64,000 nt of DNA from Nocardiopsis sp. TSRI0078 (GTDB taxonomy: Bacteria; Actinomycetota; Actinomycetes; Streptosporangiales; Streptosporangiaceae): the NCBI RefSeq assembly GCF_001905145.1, contig NZ_LWLB01000010.1:27124-91123 (forward strand). The letters are read 5' to 3'. Position numbers and translations under genes: made by a program. The notes beneath the pieces were generated by a model. It searched no databases, was not told the DNA's origin, and saw nothing but the letters and a program-made list of their open reading frames with translations. Below are positions 19,022 through 29,704 of this stretch, in pieces. Each line of letters starts with the position of its first letter. The stretch's first letter is position 1.

Positions 19022-20142
19022 TGTCTGTTTCCCCGGCCTCCGCGGTGCTGGCCGCGAACACGGTCCCCCCACTCGCGGCGGAGGACATCGCCCTTCTCGG
19101 AGTCCCCCTGTGGGGCTGGCAGATCGCCGTCGCGGTCGCCGGAGTACTCGCGCTGGTCCTGCTGGCGCGCACCATCTGGAACCCCACTCCGCGGTCTCTG
19201 CGCGCCTGGACGTTCGGCAACATCGTCGTCAACGCCGGGATCGCCGTCACCGGCGCCACCGTGCGCGTCACCTCCTCGGGACTGGGCTGCTCGGAGTGGC
19301 CCAAGTGCACCCCCGAGAGCTTCGTGCCCGTCAACACCGGGCACGCCGCCCTCAACGCCGCCATCGAGTTCGGCAACCGGACGCTCACCTTCGTCGTGCT
19401 GGCGGTCGCCGTCATCACGTTCGTCGCCGTCATGCGGACGAGCCCGCGCCGCCGTGACCTGGTCCGGATGGCCGCCATCGTGCCGTTCGGCGTCCTGGGC
19501 CAGGGCGTGGTCGGCGGCATCACCGTGTGGAGCGACCTGCACCCCGCCTCCGTGGCCGCGCACTTCCTGCTGTCCATGGTGGTGGTCTTCGTCACGGTCG
19601 CCCTGTACGTGCGCTGCCGGGAGCCCGAGGGCAGGCCGCGCGTGTCCGTCGGCCCCATGCTGCACGCGCTCAGCGTCGGCCTGGTCGTGGTCGGCTTCAT
19701 GCTGCTGATCGCCGGAACCGTGGTGACCGGCACCGGCCCGCACGGCGGCGACGCAGCCGCCCCCCGCTGGACCTTCGACCTGCCCGCGGTCACGCGCCTG
19801 CACTCCGCGCTGGCCTGGCTCACGCTGGCCGGCGCCCTGCTGGCCACCGTGATCGCCTTCCGCGGAGGCGCCCGCCGGCCGGTCCGCACGAGCAGCGCGT
19901 TCCTCCTGGCCGTGGTGGTCCTCCAGGGCGTGCTCGGCTACACCCAGTACGCGCTGGGCCTGCCCGAGACCCTGGTGGTCCTGCACGTCCTCGGCTCGAC
20001 CCTGACCTGGGTCGCGATCTGCCGCCTGTACTTCTCCACCACGCGCCTGACACCTCCGGGACAGGAGTTCAGCGAGGGCCCCGCTGACCCTGTGGTCCGT
20101 GACGCGGAACGTAGTCCTGCTGAGCCCGCGCCTGGGCGATGA
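19021..20142 (+). CDS. ctaA: Haem A synthase (CtaA/COX15)
   Basis: A 373-aa membrane protein with eight hydrophobic segments. COX15/CtaA marks are VTGATVRVTSSGLGCSEWPKC (cysteine pair of the extracytoplasmic loop), FGNRTLTFVV, SDLHPASVAAHFLLSM and VTGTGPHGGD. Haem-ligand histidines occur in both halves (LHPASVAAH, RLHSALAW, VLHVLGS). It oxidises haem O made by CtaB to haem A for cytochrome oxidase. Its 3' end overlaps the convergent PrsW gene by 74 bp, so the hydrophilic C-terminal tail is encoded antisense to that gene. No Shine-Dalgarno; probably leaderless. Confidence 0.93.
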   Translation: MSVSPASAVLAANTVPPLAAEDIALLGVPLWGWQIAVAVAGVLALVLLARTIWNPTPRSLRAWTFGNIVVNAGIAVTGATVRVTSSGLGCSEWPKCTPESFVPVNTGHAALNAAIEFGNRTLTFVVLAVAVITFVAVMRTSPRRRDLVRMAAIVPFGVLGQGVVGGITVWSDLHPASVAAHFLLSMVVVFVTVALYVRCREPEGRPRVSVGPMLHALSVGLVVVGFMLLIAGTVVTGTGPHGGDAAAPRWTFDLPAVTRLHSALAWLTLAGALLATVIAFRGGARRPVRTSSAFLLAVVVLQGVLGYTQYALGLPETLVVLHVLGSTLTWVAICRLYFSTTRLTPPGQEFSEGPADPVVRDAERSPAEPAPGR

Positions 20143-21364
20143 CGTGCGCGAAGTCGGCCCGGCGCAGGAAGCCCGAGTCGGTGGGGCTCTCCGCCCAGCC
20201 CGGGGCGACCGGCTGGGGCAGCCGCCCCAGGAAGGTGTCCCGGGCCACGTGCATCAGCGCCAGGAAGGAGTCCCGGCGCGTCTTCCAGTCCCCGCGGGGC
20301 CGCCCCGCCTCCAGCTTCTGGTGCAGCAGCGCCAGCTCGGTCGCGGCGAGCTGGTACTCCCTCATCGCCTCGCGGCCCCTGCGCCCGGCGTTGCGCGCCG
20401 CCCACTCGCGGGCCCGGCGGCGCCCCTGCAGGGAGCTGAGCATGGCGATGTCGGCCGGGGTGACCAGCCCGGTGGAGACGTAGGGCGGCAGGTGGCGGGC
20501 GATCGCGCCGATCTGCCGGTGGCGGTCGCGGGTGGCCAGCACCAGGATGCACACGAGCACGGCGAACAGCACCATGTAGGCGACGGCCAGGCCGTACCAG
20601 CCGAAGTAGGTGGACCCGTTCCACATGCCGTGCAGGAGCACCGCGGCCGTCCATCCGGCGACGGGGGCCGCGAGGCGCAGGGGACCGGTGCGCATGGCGG
20701 CGTAGGCCACGCCGATGCCGACCATCGCGGTGTAGACGGGGTGTCCGAACGGGGCGACCAGCCCGCGGATGGCGAAGGTGGCCACCAGGGTGCCGTCGAA
20801 GAACGCGCTGAGGAAGTACAGGATGTTCTCGGTGAAGGCGAAGCCGGTGGCGACCATCCCGGCGTAGACGACCCCGTCGGTGAAGGTGTCGAGCTCGTTG
20901 CGGCGGCGCCAGAGCAGGATGAGCAGCACCATGCCCTTGGCGCTCTCCTCCACCAGGGGCGCCACCGCCGACGTGCCCAGGAAGTCGCCCAGGTCCCGGC
21001 CGAACAGCGGAACGGTGACGTGGGCCAGGCCCCAGCTGTTGAGCAGCAGGGAGACCACCACGGCCACGCCGGCGCCCCAGGCGAAGGCGAAGAACAGCAC
21101 CCATCCGGGCTCGGGCTCGATCCGGTCGAGCATGAGGATGAGCGGCACCAGGATGCACACCGGGATGACCGCGGTGACCAGGCTGACGGCGAAGCCGAGC
21201 CCGCCGTCGATCCCGGCGGCCGCTCCCCCGGCCAGGGCGAGCAGCCACAGGTAGACCAGCATTCCGATCATGCAGAGCACGCTGACGGTGGTGCCCGTGA
21301 TGAGGGTCAGCGAGTAACGGGAGCGGCGGCCCTGCAGGATGGCCTTGCTGTCGAGACGGGGCAT
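20069..21364 (-). CDS. PrsW-family intramembrane metalloprotease
   Basis: A 431-aa protein with about eight transmembrane segments in residues 20-290 and a soluble C-terminal region. PrsW hallmarks are LVEESAKGM, FAFTENILYF, PFGHPVYTAM and LLHGMWNGS, supplying glutamates and histidines for a presumed metal site. Bacillus PrsW cleaves anti-sigma factor RsiW; here the substrate is unknown. The C-terminal about 130 residues are hydrophilic and probably actinobacteria-specific. The start at 21364 gives the typical short basic N-terminus. The gene end overlaps ctaA by 74 bp tail to tail. Confidence 0.9.
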   Translation of the reverse strand: MPRLDSKAILQGRRSRYSLTLITGTTVSVLCMIGMLVYLWLLALAGGAAAGIDGGLGFAVSLVTAVIPVCILVPLILMLDRIEPEPGWVLFFAFAWGAGVAVVVSLLLNSWGLAHVTVPLFGRDLGDFLGTSAVAPLVEESAKGMVLLILLWRRRNELDTFTDGVVYAGMVATGFAFTENILYFLSAFFDGTLVATFAIRGLVAPFGHPVYTAMVGIGVAYAAMRTGPLRLAAPVAGWTAAVLLHGMWNGSTYFGWYGLAVAYMVLFAVLVCILVLATRDRHRQIGAIARHLPPYVSTGLVTPADIAMLSSLQGRRRAREWAARNAGRRGREAMREYQLAATELALLHQKLEAGRPRGDWKTRRDSFLALMHVARDTFLGRLPQPVAPGWAESPTDSGFLRRADFAHVIAQARAQQDYVPRHGPQGQRGPR

Positions 21365-21529
21365 GGGCACCGATCGTAGCGGGAGACGGGGCGACCGCGG
21401 ATCCCGCCCCCGCGTGACCAGCGCGGGGCCCGCGCACACCCCGGCTCCCGGCGGTGCGGCCGCGCCCGGGATGGGGCAGGATCGAGGCGGGACGAGACCG
21501 CGAACACCGGAACAGAAGGGGCCGCACGC

Positions 21530-21928
21530 ATGGACCGGGCGACCACGACTCCGACCACCACGGGCCCGCTGTGGCTCCTGCGTGTGGCCGTACTCCTGCA
21601 CCTGGCCGCGATCCTGTGGGAGGGCGCGACCGCCGGGCAGCTGGTGACGTACAACACGGACGCACTGCCGCTGCACTACTACGGCGCCTTCGGGGTGCAC
21701 ACACTGGCCGGGCTGCAGGCGCTGGCCGCGGCGCTGTACTGGCAAGGGTCCGGACGCGGCGCGGGGCTTCCACGGACGGTCCTGCTGGTCAGCCTGCTGG
21801 CGTTCGCGCTGGGATTCGCGCAGGCGGCACTGGGCACCTACGGGCCGCTCCAGGTGCACGTCCCCCTCGCGCTGGCCCTGACGGGGGTCGCGGTGTGGTC
21901 GGCCGTGCTCGCCTGGCGCGGACGCTGA
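21530..21928 (+). CDS. Hypothetical four-helix membrane protein
   Basis: A 132-aa product with four predicted transmembrane helices: LWLLRVAVLLHLAAILWEG, GAFGVHTLAGLQALAAALYW, VLLVSLLAFALGFAQAALG and VPLALALTGVAVWSAVLAW. The histidines in LLHLA, GVHTL and QVHVP sit within or next to helices, as in haem-binding membrane proteins, and the neighbours make haem A; a haem-related role is only a guess. Confidence 0.7.
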   Translation: MDRATTTPTTTGPLWLLRVAVLLHLAAILWEGATAGQLVTYNTDALPLHYYGAFGVHTLAGLQALAAALYWQGSGRGAGLPRTVLLVSLLAFALGFAQAALGTYGPLQVHVPLALALTGVAVWSAVLAWRGR

Positions 21929-22041
21929 GGCCCCGGGCCTGCCCCGGCGCTCCTTCGCACCGCTGCCCGCGCCCCGGTGCGCGCGGCGGGACCCGGCTGC
22001 TTCCTGGCGGGGGTCCGCCGCGGGTGGCGGCCGAAAGACGG

Positions 22042-22079
22042 CTGTGGCGGCGCCCCCGGGAACCGGAGCGCCGCCACAG
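22042..22079. terminator. Bidirectional hairpin between a membrane-protein gene and ctaB
   Basis: 12-bp perfect stem CTGTGGCGGCGC (22042-22053) with GCGCCGCCACAG (22068-22079) and a 14-nt loop. It lies between convergent genes, 14 bp before the ctaB stop. Confidence 0.72.
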
Positions 22080-22093
22080 GAGGGTCCGGGGCG

Positions 22094-23065
22094 TCAGCCC
22101 AGGACGCCCGCGATCAGCGGGTCGACGGTGACCGCCACGAACAGCAGCGCCAGGTAGGCGTTGGACAGGTGGAAGAAGCCCATCGTCTTGAGCCTGGCCC
22201 CGGTCACGCCGGCGCGGGAGCGGTTGAGCAGGCGGTGCGCCTGGAAGACCAGCAGCGCGCCCAGGGCGACGGCGACCGCGCCGTAGAACCAGGTGGTACC
22301 CGCCACCGGCCAGAAGGCGACCGACACGACCGCGGTGGCCCAGCTGTAGAGCACGCACTCCAGCAGCACCCGGCGGTCGCTGGCGACCACGGGCAGCATC
22401 GGCACCTTGGCCTGCGCGTAGTCCTCCTTGTAGCGCATGGCCAGCGTCCAGGTGTGCGGCGGCGTCCAGAAGAACACCACCAGGAACAGCACGAACGGCG
22501 CCCAGTCCAGGCTGTTGGTCACGGCGGCCCAGCCGATGAGCACCGGCATGCACCCGGCGATGCCGCCCCACACCACGTTCTGGGCGGTGCGCCGCTTGAG
22601 CAGCATCGTGTAGACGAAGATGTAGAACAGGATCGCGAAGACCGACAGCACGGCCGAGAGCAGGTTCACCAGCAGGGCGAACCCGGCGGTGGAGCCCACG
22701 GCCAGCACCAGGCCGTAGACGAGCGCGCCGCGCGGGGTCACCAGCTCCATCGCGCCGGGGCGCTGGCGGGTACGGCGCATCTCACGGTCGATGTCGCGGT
22801 CGATGTAGCAGTTCATCGCGTTCGCGCTGGCCGCCGACATGGTGCCGAAGAGCAGGGTGGCCACCGCGGTCCACAGCGGCGGCACGCCCCCGGCGGCGAC
22901 GAACATCACCGGGATGGTGGTGATGAGCAGCAGCTCGATGACGCGGGGCTTGGAGAGCGCGACGTAGGCGCGGACGTACGCGCCCAGGGAGGCGGCCCCG
23001 TGGGAAGCCTCCCGGGGCCCGGCACCGTCCGGGTTCGTTCGCGGAGCTCGGTTGGTCAGGGCCAT
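22094..23065 (-). CDS. ctaB: Protoheme IX farnesyltransferase (haem O synthase)
   Basis: A 323-aa UbiA-family prenyltransferase with about nine helices. The first aspartate-rich motif is [19 protein letters not shown]; the second is [16 protein letters not shown]. It adds farnesyl to haem b, giving haem O, the substrate of CtaA. The ATG at 23065 leaves a hydrophilic N-terminus of about 25 residues. The likely promoter and dyad lie about 165 bp upstream, leaving a leader in which I see no gene. Confidence 0.94.
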   Translation of the reverse strand: MALTNRAPRTNPDGAGPREASHGAASLGAYVRAYVALSKPRVIELLLITTIPVMFVAAGGVPPLWTAVATLLFGTMSAASANAMNCYIDRDIDREMRRTRQRPGAMELVTPRGALVYGLVLAVGSTAGFALLVNLLSAVLSVFAILFYIFVYTMLLKRRTAQNVVWGGIAGCMPVLIGWAAVTNSLDWAPFVLFLVVFFWTPPHTWTLAMRYKEDYAQAKVPMLPVVASDRRVLLECVLYSWATAVVSVAFWPVAGTTWFYGAVAVALGALLVFQAHRLLNRSRAGVTGARLKTMGFFHLSNAYLALLFVAVTVDPLIAGVLG

Positions 23066-23779
23066 CAGTACCGCGTCCCCACGGCCGGACGGCTCGCTCG
23101 CGTCCCCACGGGGGGCACCGGCTCGGTTTCAGACACGCGGATACCTCGACAACTCTAGGGATTTCGACACTGCTCGCCACGCGGGGTCGAGCAGACCGAC
23201 AAAGTGTCAGGATCGGCCGAAACCCCGTCAACGACATACTGTAGTACTTCCTCACGGGGGCCGGGGACCAGCCCCCTCACCGGGAGAACTCCCTGATCCC
23301 CCCGGGGGGGGACGGTCGCGGACGGGGGCCACCGGGTGTACAGCAGGGTCGCACACGCCCCGACACGCTTCCAGCCTGCCACGCACCGTCCGGAGGCGGC
23401 CACGGACCCCCGACCTTCACCGAGAGTGGCCAACTAACAGCGCTCCGAATCGGAAAGGGCGGACATCACCTTCCTACCTGCCGGTAATGAGAGGTGTCGG
23501 GCAACGACATCCACGGAGCCGGACGATAGGCTCGGCAGTGGCCGAACCTGTCGTGGTTCTCAGGCCGCGACGGCCGTCGTTCGGGGGACGACAAGGAGGA
23601 CACGTCCGCGCCCTGCAAGCCGTGCGCGGACGCGCCCTCCCCCGCCCCCTGCGGTCCCGCCCTCGGGCGGGCCGATCCGGCAGTGCCCGGCGACGGTTCG
23701 AAGACCAACGCAACCGACACACCCCCGCGCCCCGGCCACCGGAACGCGAGGGGTGGCCCGAGAAGGAGAACGAAAGTCC
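23066..23779. other. Divergent ctaB-tkt intergenic region
   Basis: 714 bp separating two divergent metabolic genes. It contains the ctaB-side dyad at 23230-23246. I see no supported gene. The tkt leader contains an orphan AAGGAGG (23595-23601) with no start codon at suitable distance. A long transcribed leader or regulatory RNA is possible but not shown. Confidence 0.5.
23230..23246 (-). promoter_or_regulatory. ctaB-side dyad operator
   Basis: On the minus strand this reads TACTACAGTATGTCGTT, matching the ctaA dyad at 15 of 17 positions. The TACAGT core that acts as a plausible -10 at ctaA is repeated here. The shared sequence before both haem-A-pathway genes suggests one regulator. Confidence 0.6.
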
Positions 23780-25873
23780 GTGAACGCCCACACCCCGCAA
23801 TCCCTGGAGTGGTCGGACCTCGACCTCCGCGCCGTCGACACGGTTCGGGCGCTGGCGATGGACGCGGTCGAGAAGACGGGTAGCGGGCATCCCGGCACCG
23901 CTATGAGCCTGGCTCCCGCCGCCTACATGCTCTTCCAGAAGGTCATGCGGCACGACCCCTCGGACCCCGAGTGGACGGGCCGGGACCGCTTCGTGCTGTC
24001 GATCGGCCACTCCAGCCTCACCCTGTACATCCAGCTCTACCTCGCCGGGTACGGGCTGGAGCTGGAGGACCTCAAGAACCTGCGCCAGTGGGACAGCCGC
24101 ACGCCCGGCCATCCCGAGTTCAGCCACACCCCCGGTGTGGAGACCACCACCGGCCCGCTCGGGCAGGGCGTCGGCAACGCGGTCGGCATGGCCATGGCCG
24201 CCCGCCGCGAGCGCGGCCTGTTCAACCCCGAGGCCGGTCCGGGCGCCAGCCCCTTCGACCACCACGTCTACGCGTTCTGCTCCGACGGCGACGTCCAGGA
24301 GGGCGTGAGCCACGAGGCCAGCGCCCTGGCGGGGACCCAGAAGCTGGGCAACCTCATCATGATCTGGGACGACAACCGGATCTCCATCGAGGACGACACC
24401 CGCATCGCCCACTCCGAGGACGTCGCCGAGCGCTACCGCGCCTACGGCTGGCACGTCGAGGAGGTCGACTGGACCGCCACGGGTGAGTACGTCGAGGACG
24501 TCGACGCCCTGTACCAGGCGATCCTGCGCGGCAAGGCCGAGACGGGGCGCCCGACCTTCATCCGCCTGCGCACCATCATCGGCTGGCCCGCGCCCAACAA
24601 GCAGAACAGCGGCGCCATCCACGGTGCGGCCATCGGCGAGGCGGAGGTCTCCGCCACCAAGCAGGTCCTGGGTCTGCCCGACGAACCCTTCCACGTCGAC
24701 GACGAGGTCATCGAGCACACCCGCCGCGCCGTGGAGCGGGGCCGCGAGGCCCGCGCCGCCTGGGAGGTCGAGTTCAAGGCCTGGCACGAGAGCGCGGGAG
24801 AGAGCGCCGAGCTGTTCGACCGCCTGGTCGAGGGCAGGCTCCCCGAGGGCTGGGAGAAGGCGGTTCCCTCCTTCGAGCCCAGCGAGAAGGGCATCGCCAC
24901 CCGCAAGGCCAGCGGCGAGTTCCTCTCGGCCGTCGCGCCGCTGCTGCCCGAGCTGTGGGGCGGATCGGCCGACCTGGCGGGCTCCAACAACACCACGCCC
25001 AAGGGCGAGCCCTCCTTCCTGCCCTTCGACCGCGCCAGCGAGATGTTCCCGGGCAGCCCCTACGGGCGCGTGCTGCACTTCGGCGTGCGCGAGCACGGCA
25101 TGGGCACGATCCTCAACGGCATCGCCCTGCACGGCCCCACCCGCCCCTACGGCGGCACGTTCCTGGTCTTCAGCGACTACATGCGCCCCGCCGTCCGGCT
25201 GGCCGCGATCATGCAGCTGCCGGTCACCTACGTGTGGACGCACGACTCCATCGGCCTGGGCGAGGACGGCCCCACCCACCAGCCGGTCGAGCACCTGTGG
25301 GCGCTGCGCGCCATCCACGGCCTGGACGTGATCCGCCCGGCCGACGCCAACGAGACCGCCGTGGTGTGGCGGTCCGTCATCGAGAGGGGCGACCGCCCGT
25401 CCGCGCTGGCGCTGACCCGTCAGAACGTGCCCACCCTGGACCGCGAGGAGTACGCCTCGGCCGAGGGCGCGGTCAAGGGCGGCTACGTGCTGGCCGAGGC
25501 TGACGGGGACGCCCCCGAGGTGATCATCATGGCCACCGGAAGCGAGGTGCAGATCGCCCTGGAGGCCCGCAAGGCCCTGCAGGAGGCCGGTACGCCCACC
25601 CGCGTGGTGTCCATGCCGTGCGTGGAGTGGTTCGAGCGCCAGAGCGAGGAGTACCGCGAGCAGGTGCTGCCGTCCTCGGTGCGCGCCCGCGTGTCGGTGG
25701 AGGCCGGGATCGCCATGGGCTGGCGCGAGTACGTCGGTGACGCCGGCGAGTCGGTCAGCCTGGAGCACTACGGCGCCTCCGCCTCGTACCAGGTCCTGTA
25801 CGAGAAGTTCGGACTCACCTCCGAGGCCGTCGTCGAGGCCGCCCGCAAGAGCCTCGCCAAGGCCGGAAGCTGA
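23780..25873 (+). CDS. tkt: Transketolase
   Basis: A 697-aa thiamine-diphosphate enzyme. Marks are [16 protein letters not shown] at the start, ThDP/Mg motif [14 protein letters not shown], pyrimidine-domain segment [17 protein letters not shown], and the transketolase motif [18 protein letters not shown]. It moves two-carbon units in the pentose phosphate pathway. The GTG at 23780 with GAAGGAGA upstream gives the canonical N-terminus; an in-frame ATG at 23753 overlaps the ribosome binding site. First gene of the tkt-tal-zwf-opcA-pgl cluster. Confidence 0.96.
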   Translation: MNAHTPQSLEWSDLDLRAVDTVRALAMDAVEKTGSGHPGTAMSLAPAAYMLFQKVMRHDPSDPEWTGRDRFVLSIGHSSLTLYIQLYLAGYGLELEDLKNLRQWDSRTPGHPEFSHTPGVETTTGPLGQGVGNAVGMAMAARRERGLFNPEAGPGASPFDHHVYAFCSDGDVQEGVSHEASALAGTQKLGNLIMIWDDNRISIEDDTRIAHSEDVAERYRAYGWHVEEVDWTATGEYVEDVDALYQAILRGKAETGRPTFIRLRTIIGWPAPNKQNSGAIHGAAIGEAEVSATKQVLGLPDEPFHVDDEVIEHTRRAVERGREARAAWEVEFKAWHESAGESAELFDRLVEGRLPEGWEKAVPSFEPSEKGIATRKASGEFLSAVAPLLPELWGGSADLAGSNNTTPKGEPSFLPFDRASEMFPGSPYGRVLHFGVREHGMGTILNGIALHGPTRPYGGTFLVFSDYMRPAVRLAAIMQLPVTYVWTHDSIGLGEDGPTHQPVEHLWALRAIHGLDVIRPADANETAVVWRSVIERGDRPSALALTRQNVPTLDREEYASAEGAVKGGYVLAEADGDAPEVIIMATGSEVQIALEARKALQEAGTPTRVVSMPCVEWFERQSEEYREQVLPSSVRARVSVEAGIAMGWREYVGDAGESVSLEHYGASASYQVLYEKFGLTSEAVVEAARKSLAKAGS

Positions 25874-25880
25874 CCCCGGC

Positions 25881-25921
25881 GGGCCCCGCCGGACACCCCG
25901 GCGGGGCCCGTCCCGCTTTTT
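25881..25921 (+). terminator. Intrinsic terminator after tkt
   Basis: Perfect 12-bp stem GGGCCCCGCCGG (25881-25892) and CCGGCGGGGCCC (25898-25909), loop ACACC, followed after 7 nt by TTTTT. The clearest classical terminator of the window; it suggests tal has its own promoter or depends on read-through. Confidence 0.85.
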
Positions 25922-25976
25922 GACGTGTGCGACCGGGGGCGGCACCTTGTCCGCCCCTAGGAAGGCGTGAGAACCC

Positions 25977-27083
25977 ATGAGCAACGCACTCCGAGACCTG
26001 TCCGAGGCGGGCGTGTCCGTCTGGTTGGACGACCTCAGCCGGGAGAGGCTGCGCAGCGGCAACCTGGCCGAGCTGATGTCGACCCACCACCTGGTCGGCG
26101 TCACCTCCAACCCCACCATCTTCGACAAGGCGCTCGCCGAGGGCGACGCCTACGACCAGCAGGTCCGCGAACTGGCCGTGCGGGGCGTCTCGGTGGAGGA
26201 GGCGGTCCGCATGATCACCGCCTACGACATCCGCTGGGCCGCGGACACCCTGCGCCCGGTCTACGACTCCACCGACCGCGTGGACGGGCGCGTCTCCCTG
26301 GAGGTGGACCCGCGCCTGGCCAACGAGACCGAGCGCACGGTCGCCGAGGCCAAGGCGCTGTGGTGGCTGGTGGACCGGCCCAACATGATGGTCAAGATCC
26401 CGGCGACGGCCGCGGGCCTGCCCGCGATCACCCAGGCGCTGGGGCACGGCATCAGCGTCAACGTCACGCTGATCTTCTCCCTGGAGCGCTACCGCCAGGT
26501 GATGGGCGCGTTCCTGGAGGGGCTGGAGCTCGCCCGCACCAACGGCCACGACCTGTCCCGCATCCAGTCGGTGGCCTCGTTCTTCGTCAGCCGCGTGGAC
26601 ACCGAGGTGGACAAGCGCCTGAAGGAGATCGGCACCGACGAGGCGCTGTCCCTGCGGGGCCGGGCCGCCCTGGCCAACGCCCGCCTGGCCTACCAGGCCT
26701 ACGAGGAGGTGTTCGCCTCCCCCGAGTGGAAGGCCCTGGAGGCGCACGGCGCCAAGCCGCAGCGGCCGCTGTGGGCGTCCACCGGGGTGAAGGACCCCTC
26801 CTACGAGGACACCCTCTACGTCAGCCAGCTGGTGGCGCGGGGCACCGTGAACACGATGCCGCAGGCCACCCTGGACGCCACCGCCGACCACGGCGAGATC
26901 ACCGGCAACACCGTGCTCGGCACCTACGAGCAGGCCCAGGCCGACTTCGCCGCCCTGGAGAACGCCGGCGTGGACCTGACCGACGTCTTCGCCGTGCTGG
27001 AGCAGGAGGGCGTGGACAAGTTCGTCAAGTCCTGGGACAGCCTGCTGGAGGAGCTGTCGGCCAAGCTCAAGAAGCTCTCCTGA
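25977..27083 (+). CDS. tal: Transaldolase
   Basis: A 368-aa protein of the longer actinobacterial transaldolase type. N-terminal [12 protein letters not shown] and [13 protein letters not shown], Schiff-base region [18 protein letters not shown] (candidate lysine within), and [14 protein letters not shown]. It transfers dihydroxyacetone units between sedoheptulose-7-phosphate and glyceraldehyde-3-phosphate. AGGAAGG (25959-25965) lies 11 bp upstream of the ATG. Confidence 0.95.
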   Translation: MSNALRDLSEAGVSVWLDDLSRERLRSGNLAELMSTHHLVGVTSNPTIFDKALAEGDAYDQQVRELAVRGVSVEEAVRMITAYDIRWAADTLRPVYDSTDRVDGRVSLEVDPRLANETERTVAEAKALWWLVDRPNMMVKIPATAAGLPAITQALGHGISVNVTLIFSLERYRQVMGAFLEGLELARTNGHDLSRIQSVASFFVSRVDTEVDKRLKEIGTDEALSLRGRAALANARLAYQAYEEVFASPEWKALEAHGAKPQRPLWASTGVKDPSYEDTLYVSQLVARGTVNTMPQATLDATADHGEITGNTVLGTYEQAQADFAALENAGVDLTDVFAVLEQEGVDKFVKSWDSLLEELSAKLKKLS

Positions 27084-27105
27084 GCCGCGACGCCCTCCCC
27101 GGGCC

Positions 27106-27147
27106 GCCCGCGTCCGCCCGTTCGCGCGAGGACGGGCGGACGCGGGC
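27106..27147 (+). terminator. Hairpin between tal and zwf
   Basis: 16-bp perfect stem GCCCGCGTCCGCCCGT (27106-27121) with 27132-27147 and a 10-nt loop. No U-tract. It may terminate or attenuate between tal and zwf, or protect a processed 3' end. Confidence 0.6.
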
Positions 27148-27189
27148 CCCGGCCATCCACCGGACACTCTCGACAGGAAGACGAGACCC

Positions 27190-28755
27190 GTGAAAGAACC
27201 GGTGATGCCCGGAGCGGTGCCCAACCCGCTCCGCAACGCCCTGGACCGCAGACTGCCCCGCATCGCCGGACCCAGCGTGCTGGTGCTCTTCGGCGTCACG
27301 GGCGACCTGGCGCGCAAGAAGCTCCTGCCCGCCATCTACGACCTCGCCAACCGGGGACTGCTGCCGCCGGGCTTTGGCCTGGTGGGCTTCGCCCGCCGCG
27401 ACTGGGAGGACCAGGACTTCGCCGAACAGGCCTACCAGGCGGTGCGCGAGCACGCGCGCACCCCCTTCCGCGAGGACGTGTGGCGCCAGCTGAGCGAGGG
27501 GGTCCGGTTCGTCCAGGGCGAGTTGGACGACGACGACGCCTTCGACCGCCTGGCCCACTGCGTGCACGAGATGGACTCCGCACGCGGTACCGGCGGCAAC
27601 TACGCGTTCTACCTGTCCCTGCCGCCCAAGCTGTTCCCGACCGTGGTCAGGCAGCTCAAGCGGTGCGGCCTCGCCGAGCCCCGGGAGGACGAGGAAACGA
27701 ACGGGGTACGGCCGTGGCGGAGGGTGGTGATCGAGAAGCCCTTCGGCCACGACCTGGAGAGCGCACAGGAGCTCAACGCGGTGGTGGACGACGTGTTCCC
27801 GCCGTCGTCGGTGTTCCGCATCGACCACTACCTGGGCAAGGAGACGGTCCAGAACATCCTGGCGCTGCGCTTCGCCAACACCCTCTTCGAGCCCCTGTGG
27901 AACCGCAGCTACGTGGACCACGTGCAGATCACCATGGCCGAGGACATCGGCGTGGGCGGTCGCGCGGGCTACTACGACGGCATCGGCGCGGCCCGCGACG
28001 TCATCCAGAACCACCTGCTGCAGCTCCTGGCCCTCGTGGCGATGGAGGAGCCCATCTCCTACAGCGCGGACGCGCTCCGGGCGGAGAAGGAGAAGGTGCT
28101 GGCGTCGGTGTCGCTGCCCGAGGACCTGGAGACGGGCACCGCTCGCGGCCAGTACGCGGCGGGCTGGCAGGGCGGTGCGTCGGTGCGCGGCTACCTGGAG
28201 GAGGAGGGGATCCCCTCCGACTCGGTGACCGAGACCTACGCGGCCCTGAAGCTGGCGGTGAACACCCGGCGCTGGGCGGGCGTGCCGTTCTACCTGCGCA
28301 CCGGCAAGCGGCTGGGCCGCCGGGTGACGGAGGTGGCGCTGGTGTTCCAGGGGACGCCCCAGCAGCTGTTCCCCCGCTCCGACGTGAGCGAGCTGGGGCA
28401 GAACGCCCTGGTCCTGCGCATCCAGCCGGACGAGGGCGTGACGCTGCGCTTCGGCTCCAAGGTGCCGGGGGCCAGCATGGAGGTCCGCGAGGTGAGCATG
28501 GACTTCGCCTACGGGCAGTCCTTCACCGAGGCCAGCCCCGAGGCCTACGAGCGGCTCATCCTGGACGTGCTCATCGGCGACCCGCCGCTGTTCCCGCGCC
28601 AGGAGGAGGTCGAGCTGTCCTGGCGGATCCTGGACCCGGTCGAGGAGTACTGGGCCAAGGAGGGACGTCCCGAGCAGTACGGTTCGGGCACCTGGGGCCC
28701 GGAGTCGGCCCATCGGCTGCTCACCAGGGACGGACGCCAGTGGCGGCGCCCGTGA
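27190..28755 (+). CDS. zwf: Glucose-6-phosphate dehydrogenase
   Basis: A 521-aa enzyme. NADP-binding [20 protein letters not shown], active-site signature [13 protein letters not shown] and the family motif [13 protein letters not shown] are intact. It catalyses the entry reaction of the oxidative pentose phosphate pathway. The GTG at 27190 follows AGGAAGACGAG. It lies 28 bp before opcA, whose product is needed for its activity in several actinobacteria. Confidence 0.97.
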   Translation: MKEPVMPGAVPNPLRNALDRRLPRIAGPSVLVLFGVTGDLARKKLLPAIYDLANRGLLPPGFGLVGFARRDWEDQDFAEQAYQAVREHARTPFREDVWRQLSEGVRFVQGELDDDDAFDRLAHCVHEMDSARGTGGNYAFYLSLPPKLFPTVVRQLKRCGLAEPREDEETNGVRPWRRVVIEKPFGHDLESAQELNAVVDDVFPPSSVFRIDHYLGKETVQNILALRFANTLFEPLWNRSYVDHVQITMAEDIGVGGRAGYYDGIGAARDVIQNHLLQLLALVAMEEPISYSADALRAEKEKVLASVSLPEDLETGTARGQYAAGWQGGASVRGYLEEEGIPSDSVTETYAALKLAVNTRRWAGVPFYLRTGKRLGRRVTEVALVFQGTPQQLFPRSDVSELGQNALVLRIQPDEGVTLRFGSKVPGASMEVREVSMDFAYGQSFTEASPEAYERLILDVLIGDPPLFPRQEEVELSWRILDPVEEYWAKEGRPEQYGSGTWGPESAHRLLTRDGRQWRRP

Positions 28756-28783
28756 CCGGCAACGAGACCGTCGGGAGGGACCG

Positions 28784-29704
28784 ATGACGCTCTATCTACC
28801 GCGCACCACCACCTCGCAGATCACCGAGGCGCTCATGGCCGAGCGCCTCAGCGTGGGCGGCGGTGCCATGAACATGGTGCTGACCCTGGTCATCGTCACC
28901 GACGAGGCCGACCACTACGACGCCGTGCGCGCCGCCACCGAGGCGGGCCGCGAGCACCCCTCACGCGTGGTGGCGCTGATCCGGCGCGACCCCGAGGCCG
29001 AACCGGCCATCGACGCCGAGATCCGCCGCCCGGGCACCGCCGGCCCGGGCGAGGCGGTACTGCTGCGGCTGTACGGGCCTCTGGGCGAGCACGCCGACTC
29101 GGTGGTCACCCCGCTGCTGGTGCCCGACGCACCGGTGGTGACGTGGTGGCCGGGCGTCGGCCCGGTCGACCCCGCCTCCGACCCGGTGGGGCGCCTGGCC
29201 CAGAGGCGGATCACCGACGCCCTGCGCGCCCCGGATCCGCTGAGGGACCTGGTGGAGCGGGTGGCCCACTACAGCCCGGGCGACACGGACCTGACCTGGA
29301 CCCGGCTGACGCCGTGGCGTTCGCTGCTGGCCAGCGCCATGGACCAGCCGTGCGGATGGGTGACCGCGGCCAGGGTGACCGCCGAGTCGCACTACCCGAG
29401 CGCCGAACTGCTGGCCGCGTGGCTGACGGACCGGCTGGAGGTGCCGGTGGAGCGCGGCACCTCCAACGGCCCCGGGCTGACCGAGGTCCGGCTGACCACC
29501 GACCAGGGGGACATCGTGATCTCCCGGGTGGACGGCCAGGTGGCCACGCTGTCGAGGTTCGGTCAGCCGGACCAGACGGTGGCGCTGGCACGGCGCAGCG
29601 CCCCCGGGGCCCTGGCCGAGGAGCTGCGCCGTCTGGACCCCGACGAGATCTACGAGAGCGCGGCCCGCCACCTGGGGCCGCTGCTCGCTGGAAGCGGAGC
29701 ATGA
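28784..29704 (+). CDS. opcA: OpcA, G6PDH assembly protein
   Basis: A 306-aa protein. Recognisable from LPRTTTSQITEAL at the start and PVVTWWPGVGPVDPASDPVG in the middle, both typical of OpcA. It supports assembly or redox-dependent activation of G6PDH. GGGAGGG precedes the ATG; its TGA overlaps the pgl ATG (ATGA), so translation is coupled. Confidence 0.94.
   Translation: MTLYLPRTTTSQITEALMAERLSVGGGAMNMVLTLVIVTDEADHYDAVRAATEAGREHPSRVVALIRRDPEAEPAIDAEIRRPGTAGPGEAVLLRLYGPLGEHADSVVTPLLVPDAPVVTWWPGVGPVDPASDPVGRLAQRRITDALRAPDPLRDLVERVAHYSPGDTDLTWTRLTPWRSLLASAMDQPCGWVTAARVTAESHYPSAELLAAWLTDRLEVPVERGTSNGPGLTEVRLTTDQGDIVISRVDGQVATLSRFGQPDQTVALARRSAPGALAEELRRLDPDEIYESAARHLGPLLAGSGA

Noticed and set aside
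23753..23779. ATG start nine codons upstream for transketolase
   Set aside because: It would include the GAAGGAGA ribosome site in the coding sequence; the GTG at 23780 has proper spacing.
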